A stretch of 64,000 bases of DNA from Roseibium sp. HPY-6. Lineage in GTDB: Bacteria > Pseudomonadota > Alphaproteobacteria > Rhizobiales > Stappiaceae. The stretch is taken from positions 434,001 through 498,000 of the forward strand of contig NZ_JBEWCD010000003.1 of NCBI RefSeq assembly GCF_040530035.1. Direction: 5' to 3'. A model generated the notes under the pieces. That model was not told the DNA's origin. It worked only from the letters and a program-made list of their open reading frames with translations, and did not search any database. The translations under genes were made by a program, and so were the position numbers. Of the stretch, positions 37,645 to 47,427 are shown in pieces (position 1 is the first letter of the stretch; the number at the start of each line of letters is the position of its first letter).

Positions 37645-38685
37645 TCAATCCACCTTCGCCAAATGTGCCTTGACCGCGATCCCTGATGTCACCGCGGTCA
37701 GGATCGCCACCAGAAACACGACGGCGAATACGCCAAGGTAACCCGGCAGGCTAACGGAGACCGAACCGAACAGCGCGGACACTTGATCTGAGCCGGCCTG
37801 GCCGGATCCCTGCCGTGTGAGAAGATCCAGAACGACAAACGTAAATATCGCGGCAGCGCCTCCAGACACGCCTCCTTTCAAGCCGAGAAGGAGAAAATGG
37901 CGCTGAAACTCGCGCGCGATAAACCCATCCTCTGCACCGACGAAATGTAGCACCGAAACAACGTCCTTGTTGCCGGCCATGGCCGATTGGGTGGCAAACA
38001 CTACACTTAAGACCATGGAACCGAGTACTAGGACCATGATGGCAAAACCACCTGCGACCACAGCGCCGGCCATGGCTGACAGACGCGACGTCCAGATAGA
38101 GTGGTCGTCCACGCTTGCGCCGACGACCTGCTGGGAGACGGAATTGCGCAATTGCGGCAGATCCAGCCGGGCGGGATCGCTGACCGTGATCTGAATGAGC
38201 CTGGGGACGGGCAATCCATCGAGCTGCAACCCTTCTCCAAGCCAGGGTTCGAGCAAGGCTTTCGTTTCCGCATCTGAAAGAGCACGAACGGATCCGACAC
38301 CGGGAAACTCCTGAGCCAGCGCGACAGCCTTGTCGATCTCCCGAAGCATATCAACGCCTTCAGTCGGCCTGATCTGGATCGTGATCTCGCGGACCAGGTC
38401 GTTTTGCCAGGCGTCGGCTGCATCCCAGACGATGGAAACAGCCCCGACGGTCAGGCAGGCAAGGAAACTCATGATCGCGACCACGAGCGTCAGCGCACGG
38501 CCGGCGACAGACTGCGGTGGGACAATCGCGGCAGCCGGACGGAGTTTTGCTTCATCGCCCTTGTCCTGTTTTTTCGGTTTCGACGCGGCCTTTTTCCGCG
38601 ACCGTTTCCCCCCGCCGGGGCGCTTCGGCGGTTTCACTTCTACGGCGAGCGCCTGCTCTTTTTCTGATTCGTCTGGTTCCGCCAT
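37645..38685 (-). CDS. ftsX: cell division protein FtsX
   Basis: A 346-residue membrane subunit of the FtsEX ABC-type complex that controls peptidoglycan hydrolases at the septum. A long cytosolic extension rich in Lys, Pro and Arg (PPKRPGGGKRSRKKAASKP) precedes the first membrane helix near 65-88. A periplasmic loop (about 90-220) follows, then three more helices. The extension is longer than in enterobacterial FtsX. It lies 54 bases after ftsE. Confidence 0.9.
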   Translation of the reverse strand: MAEPDESEKEQALAVEVKPPKRPGGGKRSRKKAASKPKKQDKGDEAKLRPAAAIVPPQSVAGRALTLVVAIMSFLACLTVGAVSIVWDAADAWQNDLVREITIQIRPTEGVDMLREIDKAVALAQEFPGVGSVRALSDAETKALLEPWLGEGLQLDGLPVPRLIQITVSDPARLDLPQLRNSVSQQVVGASVDDHSIWTSRLSAMAGAVVAGGFAIMVLVLGSMVLSVVFATQSAMAGNKDVVSVLHFVGAEDGFIAREFQRHFLLLGLKGGVSGGAAAIFTFVVLDLLTRQGSGQAGSDQVSALFGSVSVSLPGYLGVFAVVFLVAILTAVTSGIAVKAHLAKVD

Positions 38686-38739
38686 CGTGATGCCTGGTTG
38701 TCAGTTTGCCGCCTTGGAGCGTTCGTTTCCCGGATCCGC

Positions 38740-39405
38740 CTAATCGAAGATGGACAGACGGCCGTCAGCCAAAACCATGCGCCGGGCATCGACCTGCTCC
38801 AGCAAGGCAATATCGTGCGTTGCGATCACAACGGAAGTGCCGAGTTTGTTCAACTCTATGAACAGACGCAACAGACGCCGGGCAAGCGGCGGATCCACGT
38901 TACCGGTCGGCTCGTCTGCCAGAAGAACTTCAGGACGTGTGATCAGCGCGCGCGCAATTGCGGCTCTTTGCTTTTCCCCGCCTGACAAAACGGGCGGGAG
39001 CACATGCATCCGGTCACCGAGGCCGACCCACTTCAAAAGATCGACCACATCAGAGCGGTACTCGGTCTCCTGTTTCCCGACGACGCGCAAAGGCAGCGCA
39101 ACATTTTCATAAGTGGTCAGATGATCCAGCAACCTGAAATCCTGGAACACGACGCCGATTTTGCGGCGCAGTCTCGGCAATTCCTGTTTGTCGATCACGC
39201 TCAGATCGCGATTGAACACCTTGATCAGCCCACGTGTCGGGCGAAGAGACATGAACAGGAGCCGGATAAGGCTGGTTTTCCCGGCACCGGACGGCCCGGT
39301 CAGAAACTGGAAAGATTGCGGCTCGACCTGAAAAGTCAGGTCCCGCAGAATTTCCGGTCCCATGCCGTATCTCAATCCGACATTTTCAAAGCGGATCACA
39401 CACAT
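38740..39405 (-). CDS. ftsE: cell division ATP-binding protein FtsE
   Basis: A 221-residue ABC ATPase partner of FtsX. It has Walker A GPSGAGKTSL, the signature LSGGEKQR, Walker B VLLADEPTGNVD and the switch His in IATHD. The N-terminal VIRFENVGLRYG is typical of FtsE. The DEPTGNVDP text is specific to the FtsE/LolD-type group. The ATG is followed by the pair with ftsX; the gene is divergent from the zinc-ribbon gene. Confidence 0.95.
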   Translation of the reverse strand: MCVIRFENVGLRYGMGPEILRDLTFQVEPQSFQFLTGPSGAGKTSLIRLLFMSLRPTRGLIKVFNRDLSVIDKQELPRLRRKIGVVFQDFRLLDHLTTYENVALPLRVVGKQETEYRSDVVDLLKWVGLGDRMHVLPPVLSGGEKQRAAIARALITRPEVLLADEPTGNVDPPLARRLLRLFIELNKLGTSVVIATHDIALLEQVDARRMVLADGRLSIFD

Positions 39406-39594
39406 GTCTCCTGTTGATGGACAGACGCTATAGCCAGGCCGTTAACGGTCCATTAATCATATAAAGGTCCTTTAGAAACCTGAAAGCCCGTCATCGGATT
39501 TGCTGGCATTTGTCCAGAATTTCATGCCGGAATTCGGCCCGGTCGGTAACATCAGAATAGCGCTTGAGCATGCCATGACGAAAGGTCTTCGCGC

Positions 39595-40560
39595 ATGAAG
39601 ATCACATGTCCGGATTGCAGTACGTCCTACGAAATCAAGGCAGAGGCAGTCGGCTCTCAGGGCCGTAGCGTCAAATGTGCCAAATGCGGTAATCGCTGGT
39701 TCGTTTCACCTGAAGACGACAACGACGACGCGAAATCCTTCAAAGGCCCCGACACAGGCGCGGATTCAGGCTCGAAGGAAGAGGACGCGGACAGGGACGA
39801 GGCGGACTGGGCCGCGGACGCACAGGCCGACACTGACGAAGATACGCCAAAGAACGAGACCTCCGGTGACGACAGCGAAAGCGACGCTGACGCTAGTGAT
39901 GATGCGGCGCTTTCCTCACCGATGGAAGACGACAGCGAAAGCACGGACGAAGACAAATTCAGTGCTGATCTTGCCGCTGATGAAGCAACAAGCGAGACGG
40001 ATGCTCCTGAGGATGTTGAATCCAGCGCCAAGCGGCCGAAGATCGTCGTTAACCCGGACAAGTTCCGCCGCAATCATATCGGCGCTATCCTGTCCTGGGT
40101 CGCACGGCGGAATTTTCGCCGGCTTGGCGGAATTCTGATCTTTACGCTCGCCCTTGGCGCTCTGGCTTCCTTTGTCTTCATGCGAGACAGCATGGTCAAA
40201 CAATCGCCGGACCTTGCCAGTCTGTTCCAGATCATCGGGTTTGAGGTGAACTTACGCGGTCTGGAGTTCCGGAACTTGCGGACATTCTCCGAAATCGAGG
40301 CCGGCAAGAAGGTTCTAGTGGTCGAGGGGTCGATCCGTAATCTTGCAGACGAGACCAATGCGGTACCTGCGGTCCGGTTGTCGATTCGCAATTCGGATCT
40401 TCAGGAAGTATATGCCTGGACTGTCGAACCCAGAACAAAAGCGTTAAACGGGTTGGACGAAACCCGGTTCAGAACAATTCTGGCAGACCCGCCGGAAGAA
40501 GCTTCCGATATCCAGGTTCGCTTTATTGACCGCGGCAAACGCCAGATAGTACTCGAGTGA
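39595..40560 (+). CDS. MJ0042 zinc-ribbon, DUF3426 membrane protein
   Basis: 321 residues. An N-terminal zinc ribbon (CPDC at about 4-7, CAKC at about 29-32, family MJ0042) is followed by a long acidic, Ser/Asp/Glu-rich linker (about 45-145). A basic patch, one membrane helix (about 181-200) and a C-terminal DUF3426-like beta domain (VVEGSIRNLADETNAVPAVRLSIRN) follow. The layout is conserved in alphaproteobacteria next to ftsE, divergent as here, which suggests an envelope or division-related role. The TGA overlaps a GTG of the hpt frame. Confidence 0.87.
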   Translation: MKITCPDCSTSYEIKAEAVGSQGRSVKCAKCGNRWFVSPEDDNDDAKSFKGPDTGADSGSKEEDADRDEADWAADAQADTDEDTPKNETSGDDSESDADASDDAALSSPMEDDSESTDEDKFSADLAADEATSETDAPEDVESSAKRPKIVVNPDKFRRNHIGAILSWVARRNFRRLGGILIFTLALGALASFVFMRDSMVKQSPDLASLFQIIGFEVNLRGLEFRNLRTFSEIEAGKKVLVVEGSIRNLADETNAVPAVRLSIRNSDLQEVYAWTVEPRTKALNGLDETRFRTILADPPEEASDIQVRFIDRGKRQIVLE

Positions 40561-40562
40561 CC

Positions 40563-41129
40563 ATGACAGCCAATATTCGAACTCTTTTCGACGAAGACGC
40601 CATCGCAACGCGTGTGGCTGCACTGGCGAAAGAGATCGCCGAAGGAAATCCGCAAAATCTTCTGGTGGTTGCCGTTCTGAAAGGCAGTTTTATCTTCGCA
40701 GCCGACCTCGTCCGGGCGATGCACCGTGCCGGGCTCGAGCCTGAAATGGAGTTCATTCACCTGTCTTCATACGGTGCCGGCACCGAAGGTTCTGAAAACA
40801 TCCGTATTTTGCGCGATGTTGAAAGCAACGTTAACAACCGCGATATCATTTTAGTGGATGATATTCTGGAATCGGGACGAACTCTCGCTTTTGCACGCGA
40901 GCGACTGATCGAGCGTAACGCCCGCTCCGTAAAGATAGCAGCACTGCTGGATAAACCGGAGCGCCGTAAAGCTGCCATATCTGCAGACTATGTCGGGTTT
41001 GCCTGTCCTGATAAGTTTGTCGTCGGATACGGTATGGATATGGGCCACGCGTGGCGGCAGTTGCCCTTTATTGGATACGTCGTTGCTTCAGAAGATGAAG
41101 CTGCGGCTGACGGCAAGACAGGAGAGTGA
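40563..41129 (+). CDS. hpt: hypoxanthine phosphoribosyltransferase
   Basis: About 188 residues. Purine-salvage enzyme making IMP or GMP from hypoxanthine or guanine and PRPP. The PRPP loop IILVDDILESGRTL and the early VAVLKGSFIFAADLVRA loop are diagnostic, and VGYGMD is the C-terminal base-binding strand. The ATG at 40563 is given; a GTG two codons earlier overlaps the upstream stop. Coupled closely to the receiver gene downstream. Confidence 0.93.
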   Translation: MTANIRTLFDEDAIATRVAALAKEIAEGNPQNLLVVAVLKGSFIFAADLVRAMHRAGLEPEMEFIHLSSYGAGTEGSENIRILRDVESNVNNRDIILVDDILESGRTLAFARERLIERNARSVKIAALLDKPERRKAAISADYVGFACPDKFVVGYGMDMGHAWRQLPFIGYVVASEDEAAADGKTGE

Positions 41130-41131
41130 GC

Positions 41132-41527
41132 ATGGCTCGCATTCTTCTCACGGAAGACGATGACGCAGTCCGGAGCTTTGTTAAGCGGGCTCTGGAACTT
41201 GACGGGCATGCAGTAGACGTTGCGGAAGACGGCGGAGAAGCTGTCGAAATTCTCGCACGCGAAAAAGGTCAATTCGATCTTCTTGTCTCCGATATCAAAA
41301 TGCCCGTCATGGATGGGATCGCGCTTGCCCTTCATACAGCGCGGGATTTCCCGGACATGCCCATACTTCTCATGACCGGGTTCGCCGATCAGCGCGAACG
41401 CGCAAATGGGCTCGACGCACTGGTGCACGATGTCATCACCAAGCCGTTTTCCCTTGTCGATATCCGCAAGGCGGTGCGTGACGCGATCACCGGCGACCTG
41501 CCGCAAGACGCACGCCGATACGCGTAA
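41132..41527 (+). CDS. single-domain response regulator (CpdR-like)
   Basis: A 131-residue stand-alone receiver. The acidic pocket is ILLTEDDD, the phosphoacceptor Asp lies in LLVSDIKMPVMDG (about residue 52), and the Thr and Lys positions are LLMTGFAD and ITKPFS. There is no output domain, so it probably works by protein contact, like CpdR, the adaptor for ClpXP proteolysis, but it is only distantly similar to Caulobacter CpdR. AGGAG precedes the ATG at 41132; the upstream hpt stop overlaps a GTG in the same frame. Cotranscribed with hpt. Confidence 0.87.
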   Translation: MARILLTEDDDAVRSFVKRALELDGHAVDVAEDGGEAVEILAREKGQFDLLVSDIKMPVMDGIALALHTARDFPDMPILLMTGFADQRERANGLDALVHDVITKPFSLVDIRKAVRDAITGDLPQDARRYA

Positions 41528-41709
41528 ACAAGCATTTCAGTCTCGGATCGGAGACCTTTCAATAATTCGCGATCCTGCGCGTATCTTCACCGGTTCAGCG
41601 AGTGAGCCGGCGCCGAGCATTCATATGCGCACGCAAGGCGTCCGCTGTTCTCGAACCACCTCTATCTGAAATGATCAGATAACTTCTTCAGCCAAACAAC
41701 TTGCGCAAT

Positions 41710-42537
41710 TCACCCTTTCACGGCGCCCGCAGTCATGCCTGCGATGATCTGGCGTGCTGCGAAAAAGGTGAAGAGCAGCGGCGGGATGACGATCAGGGTG
41801 CCCATCGCCATGATACGCCCCCATTCGATGCCGGTGTCGGTGATGAAACCGGCCGCCCCGACGGGCAGTGTACGGGTAGTCCTGCCGGTCAGAAGAAGGG
41901 CCAGAATAAATTCGTTCCAGGCAATGCGGAACGTGAAAATCGCGGCAACGGCATACCCGGAGGTCATGAGTGGAAAGAGCACCTTGAAGAAGACCTGCAA
42001 CGGTGATGCGCCGTCGACGATGGCCGCTTCTTCCAGTTCAACGGGAATCTGCTTGTAAAAACCGAACAGTAGCCAGATTGCAAAAGGCAGATTCAGCGCG
42101 GTATAGAAAAACGTCAGAACGGCCAGATCGCTGTCAACACCGGTCAACGTCACGAAAGCAAAAGCGGGCACAGCCAGCACCGCCGGCGGGACCATGCGCA
42201 CCAGAAGTGTGGAATTTGCCATGAGCGCGCGGCCCTTGAAATCGAGGCGGGCAAGTGCGTATGCGCAAAAGCCGCCCAGCAGCAGCGTAATGATTGTCGA
42301 GGAGACGGCGACAATGACCGAGTTGGTCAGATAGCGGTCGAACTTTCCGCGCGTCAGAATGTACTCATAGTTTTCAAGTGTCGGATGAAAGAAAAACCAA
42401 AGGGGCGTGCCGTCCTGAACAAGGACATCATTTTTGAACGAGGTCGCGATCATCACCCAGATCGGAGCGAGCGCAATCAGCGCGAGGAAGATCAAGGCGG
42501 TGTAGTGATAGAGCTGACGCTGGAAAGTATCGTTCAT
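41710..42537 (-). CDS. CUT1-type sugar ABC transporter permease (MalG/UgpE-like)
   Basis: A 275-residue inner-membrane permease with six hydrophobic segments. The coupling loop EEAAIVDGASPLQVFFKVLFPLM is the EAA motif that docks to the ATPase. LLFGFYKQIPVELEEAA is typical of the MalG side of CUT1 (carbohydrate uptake) importers. Last gene of a five-gene leftward operon with a monooxygenase, ATPase, binding protein and partner permease. Confidence 0.92.
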   Translation of the reverse strand: MNDTFQRQLYHYTALIFLALIALAPIWVMIATSFKNDVLVQDGTPLWFFFHPTLENYEYILTRGKFDRYLTNSVIVAVSSTIITLLLGGFCAYALARLDFKGRALMANSTLLVRMVPPAVLAVPAFAFVTLTGVDSDLAVLTFFYTALNLPFAIWLLFGFYKQIPVELEEAAIVDGASPLQVFFKVLFPLMTSGYAVAAIFTFRIAWNEFILALLLTGRTTRTLPVGAAGFITDTGIEWGRIMAMGTLIVIPPLLFTFFAARQIIAGMTAGAVKG

Positions 42538-42547
42538 TTTCAGGTCC

Positions 42548-43465
42548 TTAAACGTCAGACTTGGATTTCATGGGATTGGCCATCGTCAGGATTGCCGTGC
42601 TGATCGCGAAGACAATCAGGATCAGCAGCACCGATATGGCAGACGCATAGCCGAGCTGCTGCGTGTCAAAAGCTCTGTTGTAGATATGGAGTGAGAGCAA
42701 TTCCGTTGATCTGCCTGGCCCGCCCCCGGTCATGATCAGCATCACCTCAAGACCGCGAAACACGTCGATCAGGCGCATCAGCAAGGCGATGATCAGGATC
42801 GATTTGATCATCGGGAGCTTCACCAGAAAGATCTGCTGATACCAATTTGCACCGTCGATGGTAGACGCTTCCACCACCTCGGACGGCAAGGCCTGAAGTC
42901 CCGCGATCACAATGATGAAAATGAAGGGCGTCCATTGCCAGATGTCAGTGAAGACGATGGCAAAGAATGCCAGGTCGGCATCTCCGAGCCAGACCTGAGG
43001 CTCAATCCCGAAGAAGGCCCCCAGATAGTAGTTGATCCAGCCGATACGCGCATCGAACAGATACCGCCAGATCAGGCCGACAACCACCGGCGACACCATC
43101 AGAGGAAGGATAAAGATCGTCCGAAAGATTGAAGCTCCCCGGATGGGCTTCTCCAAAAGGAGCGCCAACGCGACGCCGAGTGTCATTTCAATCGTGATAG
43201 TCCAGAAGCCGAACCGCAGGGTAACCCAAAGCACTTCCCAGACCTGAGGGTCCTGCACCATCCGGACAAAGTTGTCGACACCCAGAAACGGTGCCTTGGC
43301 AAGGTCGCGGCCGATCTCCCAGTCATAGAACGACAGGTAAAACGCCATGAAAACCGGATAGAGAAGGCCGCCCAGCATGACAAGAATTGCCGGAGTGATA
43401 AACGTATAGGGCGTCATCGTTTCCGCGGCAAAACGCGGTTTGCGCGATTGGGTGAGTACGGTCAC
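42548..43465 (-). CDS. CUT1-type sugar ABC transporter permease (MalF/UgpA-like)
   Basis: A 305-residue partner permease with about six membrane helices; the first follows a short basic tail. The EAA loop reads LPSEVVEASTIDGANWYQQIFLVKLPM. FYLSFYDWEIG and FVRMVQDPQVWEVLWVTLRFG are typical of MalF/UgpA-type permeases that form the pore for sugars or polyols. The GTG start has AGGA at eight bases. It lies 10 bases ahead of the second permease and 72 bases after the binding-protein gene. Confidence 0.92.
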   Translation of the reverse strand: MTVLTQSRKPRFAAETMTPYTFITPAILVMLGGLLYPVFMAFYLSFYDWEIGRDLAKAPFLGVDNFVRMVQDPQVWEVLWVTLRFGFWTITIEMTLGVALALLLEKPIRGASIFRTIFILPLMVSPVVVGLIWRYLFDARIGWINYYLGAFFGIEPQVWLGDADLAFFAIVFTDIWQWTPFIFIIVIAGLQALPSEVVEASTIDGANWYQQIFLVKLPMIKSILIIALLMRLIDVFRGLEVMLIMTGGGPGRSTELLSLHIYNRAFDTQQLGYASAISVLLILIVFAISTAILTMANPMKSKSDV

Positions 43466-43537
43466 CGGCGGATCCTGTCGTTGTCGAAATGCTTCATCGG
43501 ACGAAAACTGCGGGGAGAGATCCCCGCAGCTATTGCA

Positions 43538-44857
43538 TTACTGCCAGAGGTAGTAGCCTTCGCGCTCCATGATGGCCCGGGCCTTTTCGTTGGCAGCGTC
43601 CATGATGGGCTGGATCGGCTTGTCCGTTGTGATCACTTCCGTCAGCGCTTGACCGAGAACATCAATGTTGAGTTCGTTCCATTCCGGAATCAACGGACGC
43701 CAATCGGGGTCTGCGCAAGGCAGCTGTTCCGCGACGACTGCGTATTCGTCGAACTTGTCGGCGTTGTTCTCAAGCGTTGAAATACGAACAGGATCGCCGC
43801 CAAGCTCAACCATCCTTTGGTCGCCTGCTTTTGAGGTTATGTACTGGAGAAACAGGAAAGCGGCTTCCTTGTTTGGCGCATTGGCCGGAATTCCGGCCGC
43901 AAAGCCCCCGGTTTCCGAGCCGCAGCGGCTCCCGACAGGATGGAGGGCGTAGCCGACCTTACCGTCGATTTTCGACAATTTCGGATCACGCGACATGGCG
44001 GCAATCTTGAGCGTGTCGAGATGCATCGCCGCTTCGCCCTGCAGGAAGGCCGCGGCGGCCTCGCCGAAGCCGAATGTCGGAATGCCCTTTGGTCCTGTCT
44101 GCGCGACTTCGCGCAAGACCTGCGCCGCTTCGACGGCTTCGGGCGAATTGATGACCGGGTTCCACTGATCGTCGAAGATTTTTCCGCCAAGCGGTGCCAG
44201 ATGCAGCAGCCAGGCAGCCGTTATCTGGTGTCCGGTTTTGCCACGGGAGGTGAGTGCGGGAATGCCAGCTTCATGGAGCTTTTGCATCACATCGCGCAAC
44301 TCGTCATAGGTCTCGGGAACTTTGAGACCCTGTTCTTCAAAAATGTCCTTGCGATAGGCCAGGATTGAGGTTTCCGCTCCGAACGGCACGCCGTACATCG
44401 CCCCCGACTTGCCCGGCATATAGCCTTTCTTACCGCCGACGATGCCGCCGTTTTGCAAGTAGGCATCGGCAATGTCGTCGAGGTCGTAATTGGGATCGAC
44501 GAGCGACCCGCTTGTGTAAAACTGGGAGAGCGGTGTCAGCAATCCTTTGGAAACGTATTCGCCCTTCCACATGACAACCCAGCTGACAACGTCATACTCG
44601 CCCTCGTCCTTGGACATTTCCAACAGCTGTCTGTCGCGAAGCTTGAGATACTGAAGTGCGTCAATTTCAACTTCGATGCCGGTCTCCTCGGTGAACTCTG
44701 CGACGAGTTCCTCGGCTTTCTTGAAGTGACTGAGTGCCGGCCAGGAGACGACGATCGTGGTTCCTTCGTATTTTTCGTAAGGGTTCGCGAATGCGGCAGC
44801 GGTGATGAAAGCGAGAGCCCCCATCGACAGCAGCCCTTTCTTCAAAACATGCTTCAT
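43538..44857 (-). CDS. extracellular sugar-binding protein of an ABC importer
   Basis: About 439 residues with a signal peptide (KHVLKKGLLSMGALAFITAA, cut near AFA). The mature part is a cluster B/MalE-type bilobed binding protein: GTTIVVSWP, FTEETGIEVEI, the YGVPFGAETSILAYRKDIFEEQGL hinge and a C-terminal helix. The second ATG at 44857 is chosen because GGAGG sits nine bases before it; the first ATG abuts that site. The ligand is not readable; the family binds mono- and oligosaccharides or glycerol-phosphate esters. Usually the most abundant product of such operons. Confidence 0.92.
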   Translation of the reverse strand: MKHVLKKGLLSMGALAFITAAAFANPYEKYEGTTIVVSWPALSHFKKAEELVAEFTEETGIEVEIDALQYLKLRDRQLLEMSKDEGEYDVVSWVVMWKGEYVSKGLLTPLSQFYTSGSLVDPNYDLDDIADAYLQNGGIVGGKKGYMPGKSGAMYGVPFGAETSILAYRKDIFEEQGLKVPETYDELRDVMQKLHEAGIPALTSRGKTGHQITAAWLLHLAPLGGKIFDDQWNPVINSPEAVEAAQVLREVAQTGPKGIPTFGFGEAAAAFLQGEAAMHLDTLKIAAMSRDPKLSKIDGKVGYALHPVGSRCGSETGGFAAGIPANAPNKEAAFLFLQYITSKAGDQRMVELGGDPVRISTLENNADKFDEYAVVAEQLPCADPDWRPLIPEWNELNIDVLGQALTEVITTDKPIQPIMDAANEKARAIMEREGYYLWQ

Positions 44858-44921
44858 AGTCTTCATCCTCCCTGAACTACTACTGCAATTGCTCGCGGCT
44901 GACTTTGAGGCTCAGCGCAGC

Positions 44922-46010
44922 CTAAAGTGCCCGACCCGTCTCCCGGTCAAACAGGTAAAGTCTTGATGTATCGAAGAAATACTGGCCGTCCCCCAGAAGA
45001 TCGGCTTCCGGTCCGACTTCAACCGCGGCCGTTACATCCTGCCCGCCCAGATTTGCCGCAAGAAACTGGCTGGAGCCGATGTACTCGGCCACCTTCACCT
45101 CCAGATCGACCGGCGCGAAGGCCGCGGTTCTGGCTTCTGCGGCGAAGTGTTCAGGCCGCATGCCCATGGTGACGGCCTTGGTTGGGCTTGCGCCGGCGCG
45201 GGACTTGAGCCTGTCGGGGATGGGCAGTTCGAACCCGCTGCCCTGAATGCACATGGATCCGGACTGATCGGATAGCTCCCCAGGCAGGAGAGTCATCGAT
45301 GGAGAGCCAATGAATGTCGCCACAAACGTATTCACCGGGGTGTTGTAGACATCCTTGGGTGTCCCGACCTGCTGAATGACCCCGTCCTTCATGATTACGA
45401 TCCGGTCTGCCATTGTCATGGCTTCGATCTGGTCATGCGTCACGTAGACCATGGTGCGCTCAAGCTGCTTGTGCAGCAGCGCAAGTTCCGTGCGCATCGA
45501 TGCGCGCAGCTTTGCATCCAGGTTCGAAAGGGGTTCATCAAACAGGAAGCAGTAGGCGTCGCGAACAATCGAACGACCCATGGCCACGCGCTGCCGCTGA
45601 CCGCCTGACAGGTCACGCGGCTTCCGGTGCAGATAGTCGGTCAGTTCGAGCATGTCGGCCGCCCGCAGGACACGCTCGTTGATTTCAGACTTCGGTGTGC
45701 CGGCCAGACGCAGCGCAAACGACATGTTGTCCGCCACGTTCATGTGCGGATAAAGCGCATAGGATTGAAACACCATGGCTATGTCGCGTGACTTGGGCCG
45801 TTCCCAGGTAACGTCGCGCCCACCGATGAAAATCTGTCCGCCGGAGACCTTTTCAAGGCCGGCAATCATCCGCAGTGTCGTTGACTTGCCGCATCCGGAC
45901 GGACCAACGAAGACAACGAATTCCCCTTCCGCAATATCAAGGGACAGGTCAGGGATGACCGTCAGACTTCCATACGATTTGGATACATTCTGCAGGGACA
46001 CCCCGCTCAT
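44922..46010 (-). CDS. sugar ABC transporter ATP-binding protein (UgpC/MalK-like)
   Basis: About 362 residues. It has Walker [11 protein letters not shown], the signature [13 protein letters not shown], Walker [14 protein letters not shown], the H-loop [13 protein letters not shown], and a C-terminal TOBE/regulatory region (about 240-360). The MalK/UgpC subfamily supplies ATPase activity for CUT1 importers. The ATG at 46010 follows GAGGAATGG; the frame runs upstream into the monooxygenase gene. It starts 26 bases after the monooxygenase stop. Confidence 0.93.
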   Translation of the reverse strand: MSGVSLQNVSKSYGSLTVIPDLSLDIAEGEFVVFVGPSGCGKSTTLRMIAGLEKVSGGQIFIGGRDVTWERPKSRDIAMVFQSYALYPHMNVADNMSFALRLAGTPKSEINERVLRAADMLELTDYLHRKPRDLSGGQRQRVAMGRSIVRDAYCFLFDEPLSNLDAKLRASMRTELALLHKQLERTMVYVTHDQIEAMTMADRIVIMKDGVIQQVGTPKDVYNTPVNTFVATFIGSPSMTLLPGELSDQSGSMCIQGSGFELPIPDRLKSRAGASPTKAVTMGMRPEHFAAEARTAAFAPVDLEVKVAEYIGSSQFLAANLGGQDVTAAVEVGPEADLLGDGQYFFDTSRLYLFDRETGRAL

Positions 46011-46036
46011 TCCATTCCTCCCAATTGCGCAACGCC

Positions 46037-47275
46037 TTACGTGGCGAAGTACGAAAACTCCTCCGGCACCCGGATGGATTTCTCCCACCAAAGCTCGCAT
46101 TCCTCCGGGCTCGCCTTGGCCAAATCGATTGTGTTCCAGATAAAGGCCTGCTCCATTTCGTGGCCCATCTCGAGCATCCGGTGGGCAACGCGGGTCTGTC
46201 GGATCGACCAGCTTTCAAGGGCGCTGTCGAGATCCTTTCCACTGCCAAGAGCGTCGACCAGGTCGCGGGCATTCGAAAACCCTTTGAAGACGCCGGCGCC
46301 CGTCATCGGCTGCACCATCATGCCGGCATCACCGACCAGGCACATGCGCCCCTTCCGGTAGGCGGGCAGTGCGCAAGAGTAGATAAGCTGGATCTGGTTG
46401 CCCTGCGACTTGTTGAGAATTTCACCGTAGTAGCTTGGCAATTGCTCCGTCATCAACGCCTTGAGGTCAGTGTCCTGCTCGGGGCGCATGGCACCGGATG
46501 GAATGGACCCGCTCCGCACGTGGCCGTCATTATCCATCATGAATTCCGGCAGATCTTCAGCGGGCAACGGAATATAGGCCGCCCAGTTGATGATGCGCTC
46601 ACCTGGGATCATTGAGCCGCTGCTGTCAGGAATGATGAAGGATACGAAACTGCCATCGATATTCTTGTAGGAATATCGCGGATGATCGTTCAGCGGATCG
46701 GAATCGCTCACTTCACTTTCCGGCAGCACTCCCCTCCAGACGAAATAGCCGCGATAAGACAGGTCAATATCGGGGAACAGGAGCTTCCGGCCTGCCGAGC
46801 GGTAGCCGTCGGCAAAGACCACAAGGTCGTAGGCTTCCGTGCTGCCATCCTCCAGGGTCAGCGATACGCACCCGTTCGTTTCCTCCGCCTGCGAGACGGT
46901 CTTTCCCTGGAAATAGATTTCGTCCGGAACGCGTTTACGCAGATTCTGCCAGAAGCCGCCCCAGTTGACGCAATGCATGTCGATTGGCCGGGTCAGCGGA
47001 CAGCGGCCGACATAGGCATTTTCTTCCGAAAGTTTCGACATTTTCAGCGTGTGGAACGGAGATGCGGCAAAGTCGGCGTCAAGCAGGTCGAGTGACTTGA
47101 GTTCCTCAAGAACGGTGCGCGATGTGGTCAGCCCTCCGCCACGGCCCAAAAGGCCGCTGCGCGACCGCTCCAGAACGGTGACTTCGTGTCCGGTACGAAA
47201 GAGGAGCGTTGCCGCAATACAGCCTGATAGAGACCCGCCGACAATCGCTATTTTCAACTTCCCGAATTCGCTCAT
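46037..47275 (-). CDS. FAD-dependent monooxygenase, 2,6-dihydroxypyridine/aromatic hydroxylase-like
   Basis: About 412 residues. The N-terminal FAD dinucleotide-binding fold is [17 protein letters not shown], the second motif is [14 protein letters not shown], and the GD motif is [17 protein letters not shown], so it belongs to the class A flavoprotein monooxygenases. [11 protein letters not shown] and INWAAYIPL, with a following D-x-D-G-H-V-R segment, echo 2,6-dihydroxypyridine 3-hydroxylase. The ATG at 47275 is preferred to an upstream TTG. It is the first gene of the ABC-importer operon, so it may hydroxylate the imported compound. The substrate is not established. Confidence 0.85.
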   Translation of the reverse strand: MSEFGKLKIAIVGGSLSGCIAATLLFRTGHEVTVLERSRSGLLGRGGGLTTSRTVLEELKSLDLLDADFAASPFHTLKMSKLSEENAYVGRCPLTRPIDMHCVNWGGFWQNLRKRVPDEIYFQGKTVSQAEETNGCVSLTLEDGSTEAYDLVVFADGYRSAGRKLLFPDIDLSYRGYFVWRGVLPESEVSDSDPLNDHPRYSYKNIDGSFVSFIIPDSSGSMIPGERIINWAAYIPLPAEDLPEFMMDNDGHVRSGSIPSGAMRPEQDTDLKALMTEQLPSYYGEILNKSQGNQIQLIYSCALPAYRKGRMCLVGDAGMMVQPMTGAGVFKGFSNARDLVDALGSGKDLDSALESWSIRQTRVAHRMLEMGHEMEQAFIWNTIDLAKASPEECELWWEKSIRVPEEFSYFAT

Positions 47276-47395
47276 GTGTCCTTGTTCCAAGACCCTTGAT
47301 TTTACTTCCTGGTGATTTTTGAGTGCGTTTTCCGTCCCGCGCCCCAACCTCTTTTTGAAACTCTATACAAGCCGTGAGGGGCGTTCTATTGTTAG

Positions 47396-47414
47396 ATTGT
47401 TTGCCGCTAACAAT
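47396..47414. promoter_or_regulatory. candidate LacI-family operator
   Basis: A 19-base palindrome with arms ATTGTT and AACAAT centred on TGCCGCT, in the intergenic region between the divergent LacI gene and the monooxygenase operon. It has the central CpG-type core of LacI/GntR operators. An additional ATTGTTAG copy just upstream (47388-47395) forms a second inverted repeat with CTAACAAT. Site and use are inferred; no experiment. Confidence 0.6.
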
Positions 47415-47427
47415 TAGGTAAGTAATA

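Noticed and set aside
41528..41709. Possible small RNA gene between the receiver and permease genes
   Set aside because: 182 bases without a recognisable hairpin-plus-T tract or conserved RNA motif.
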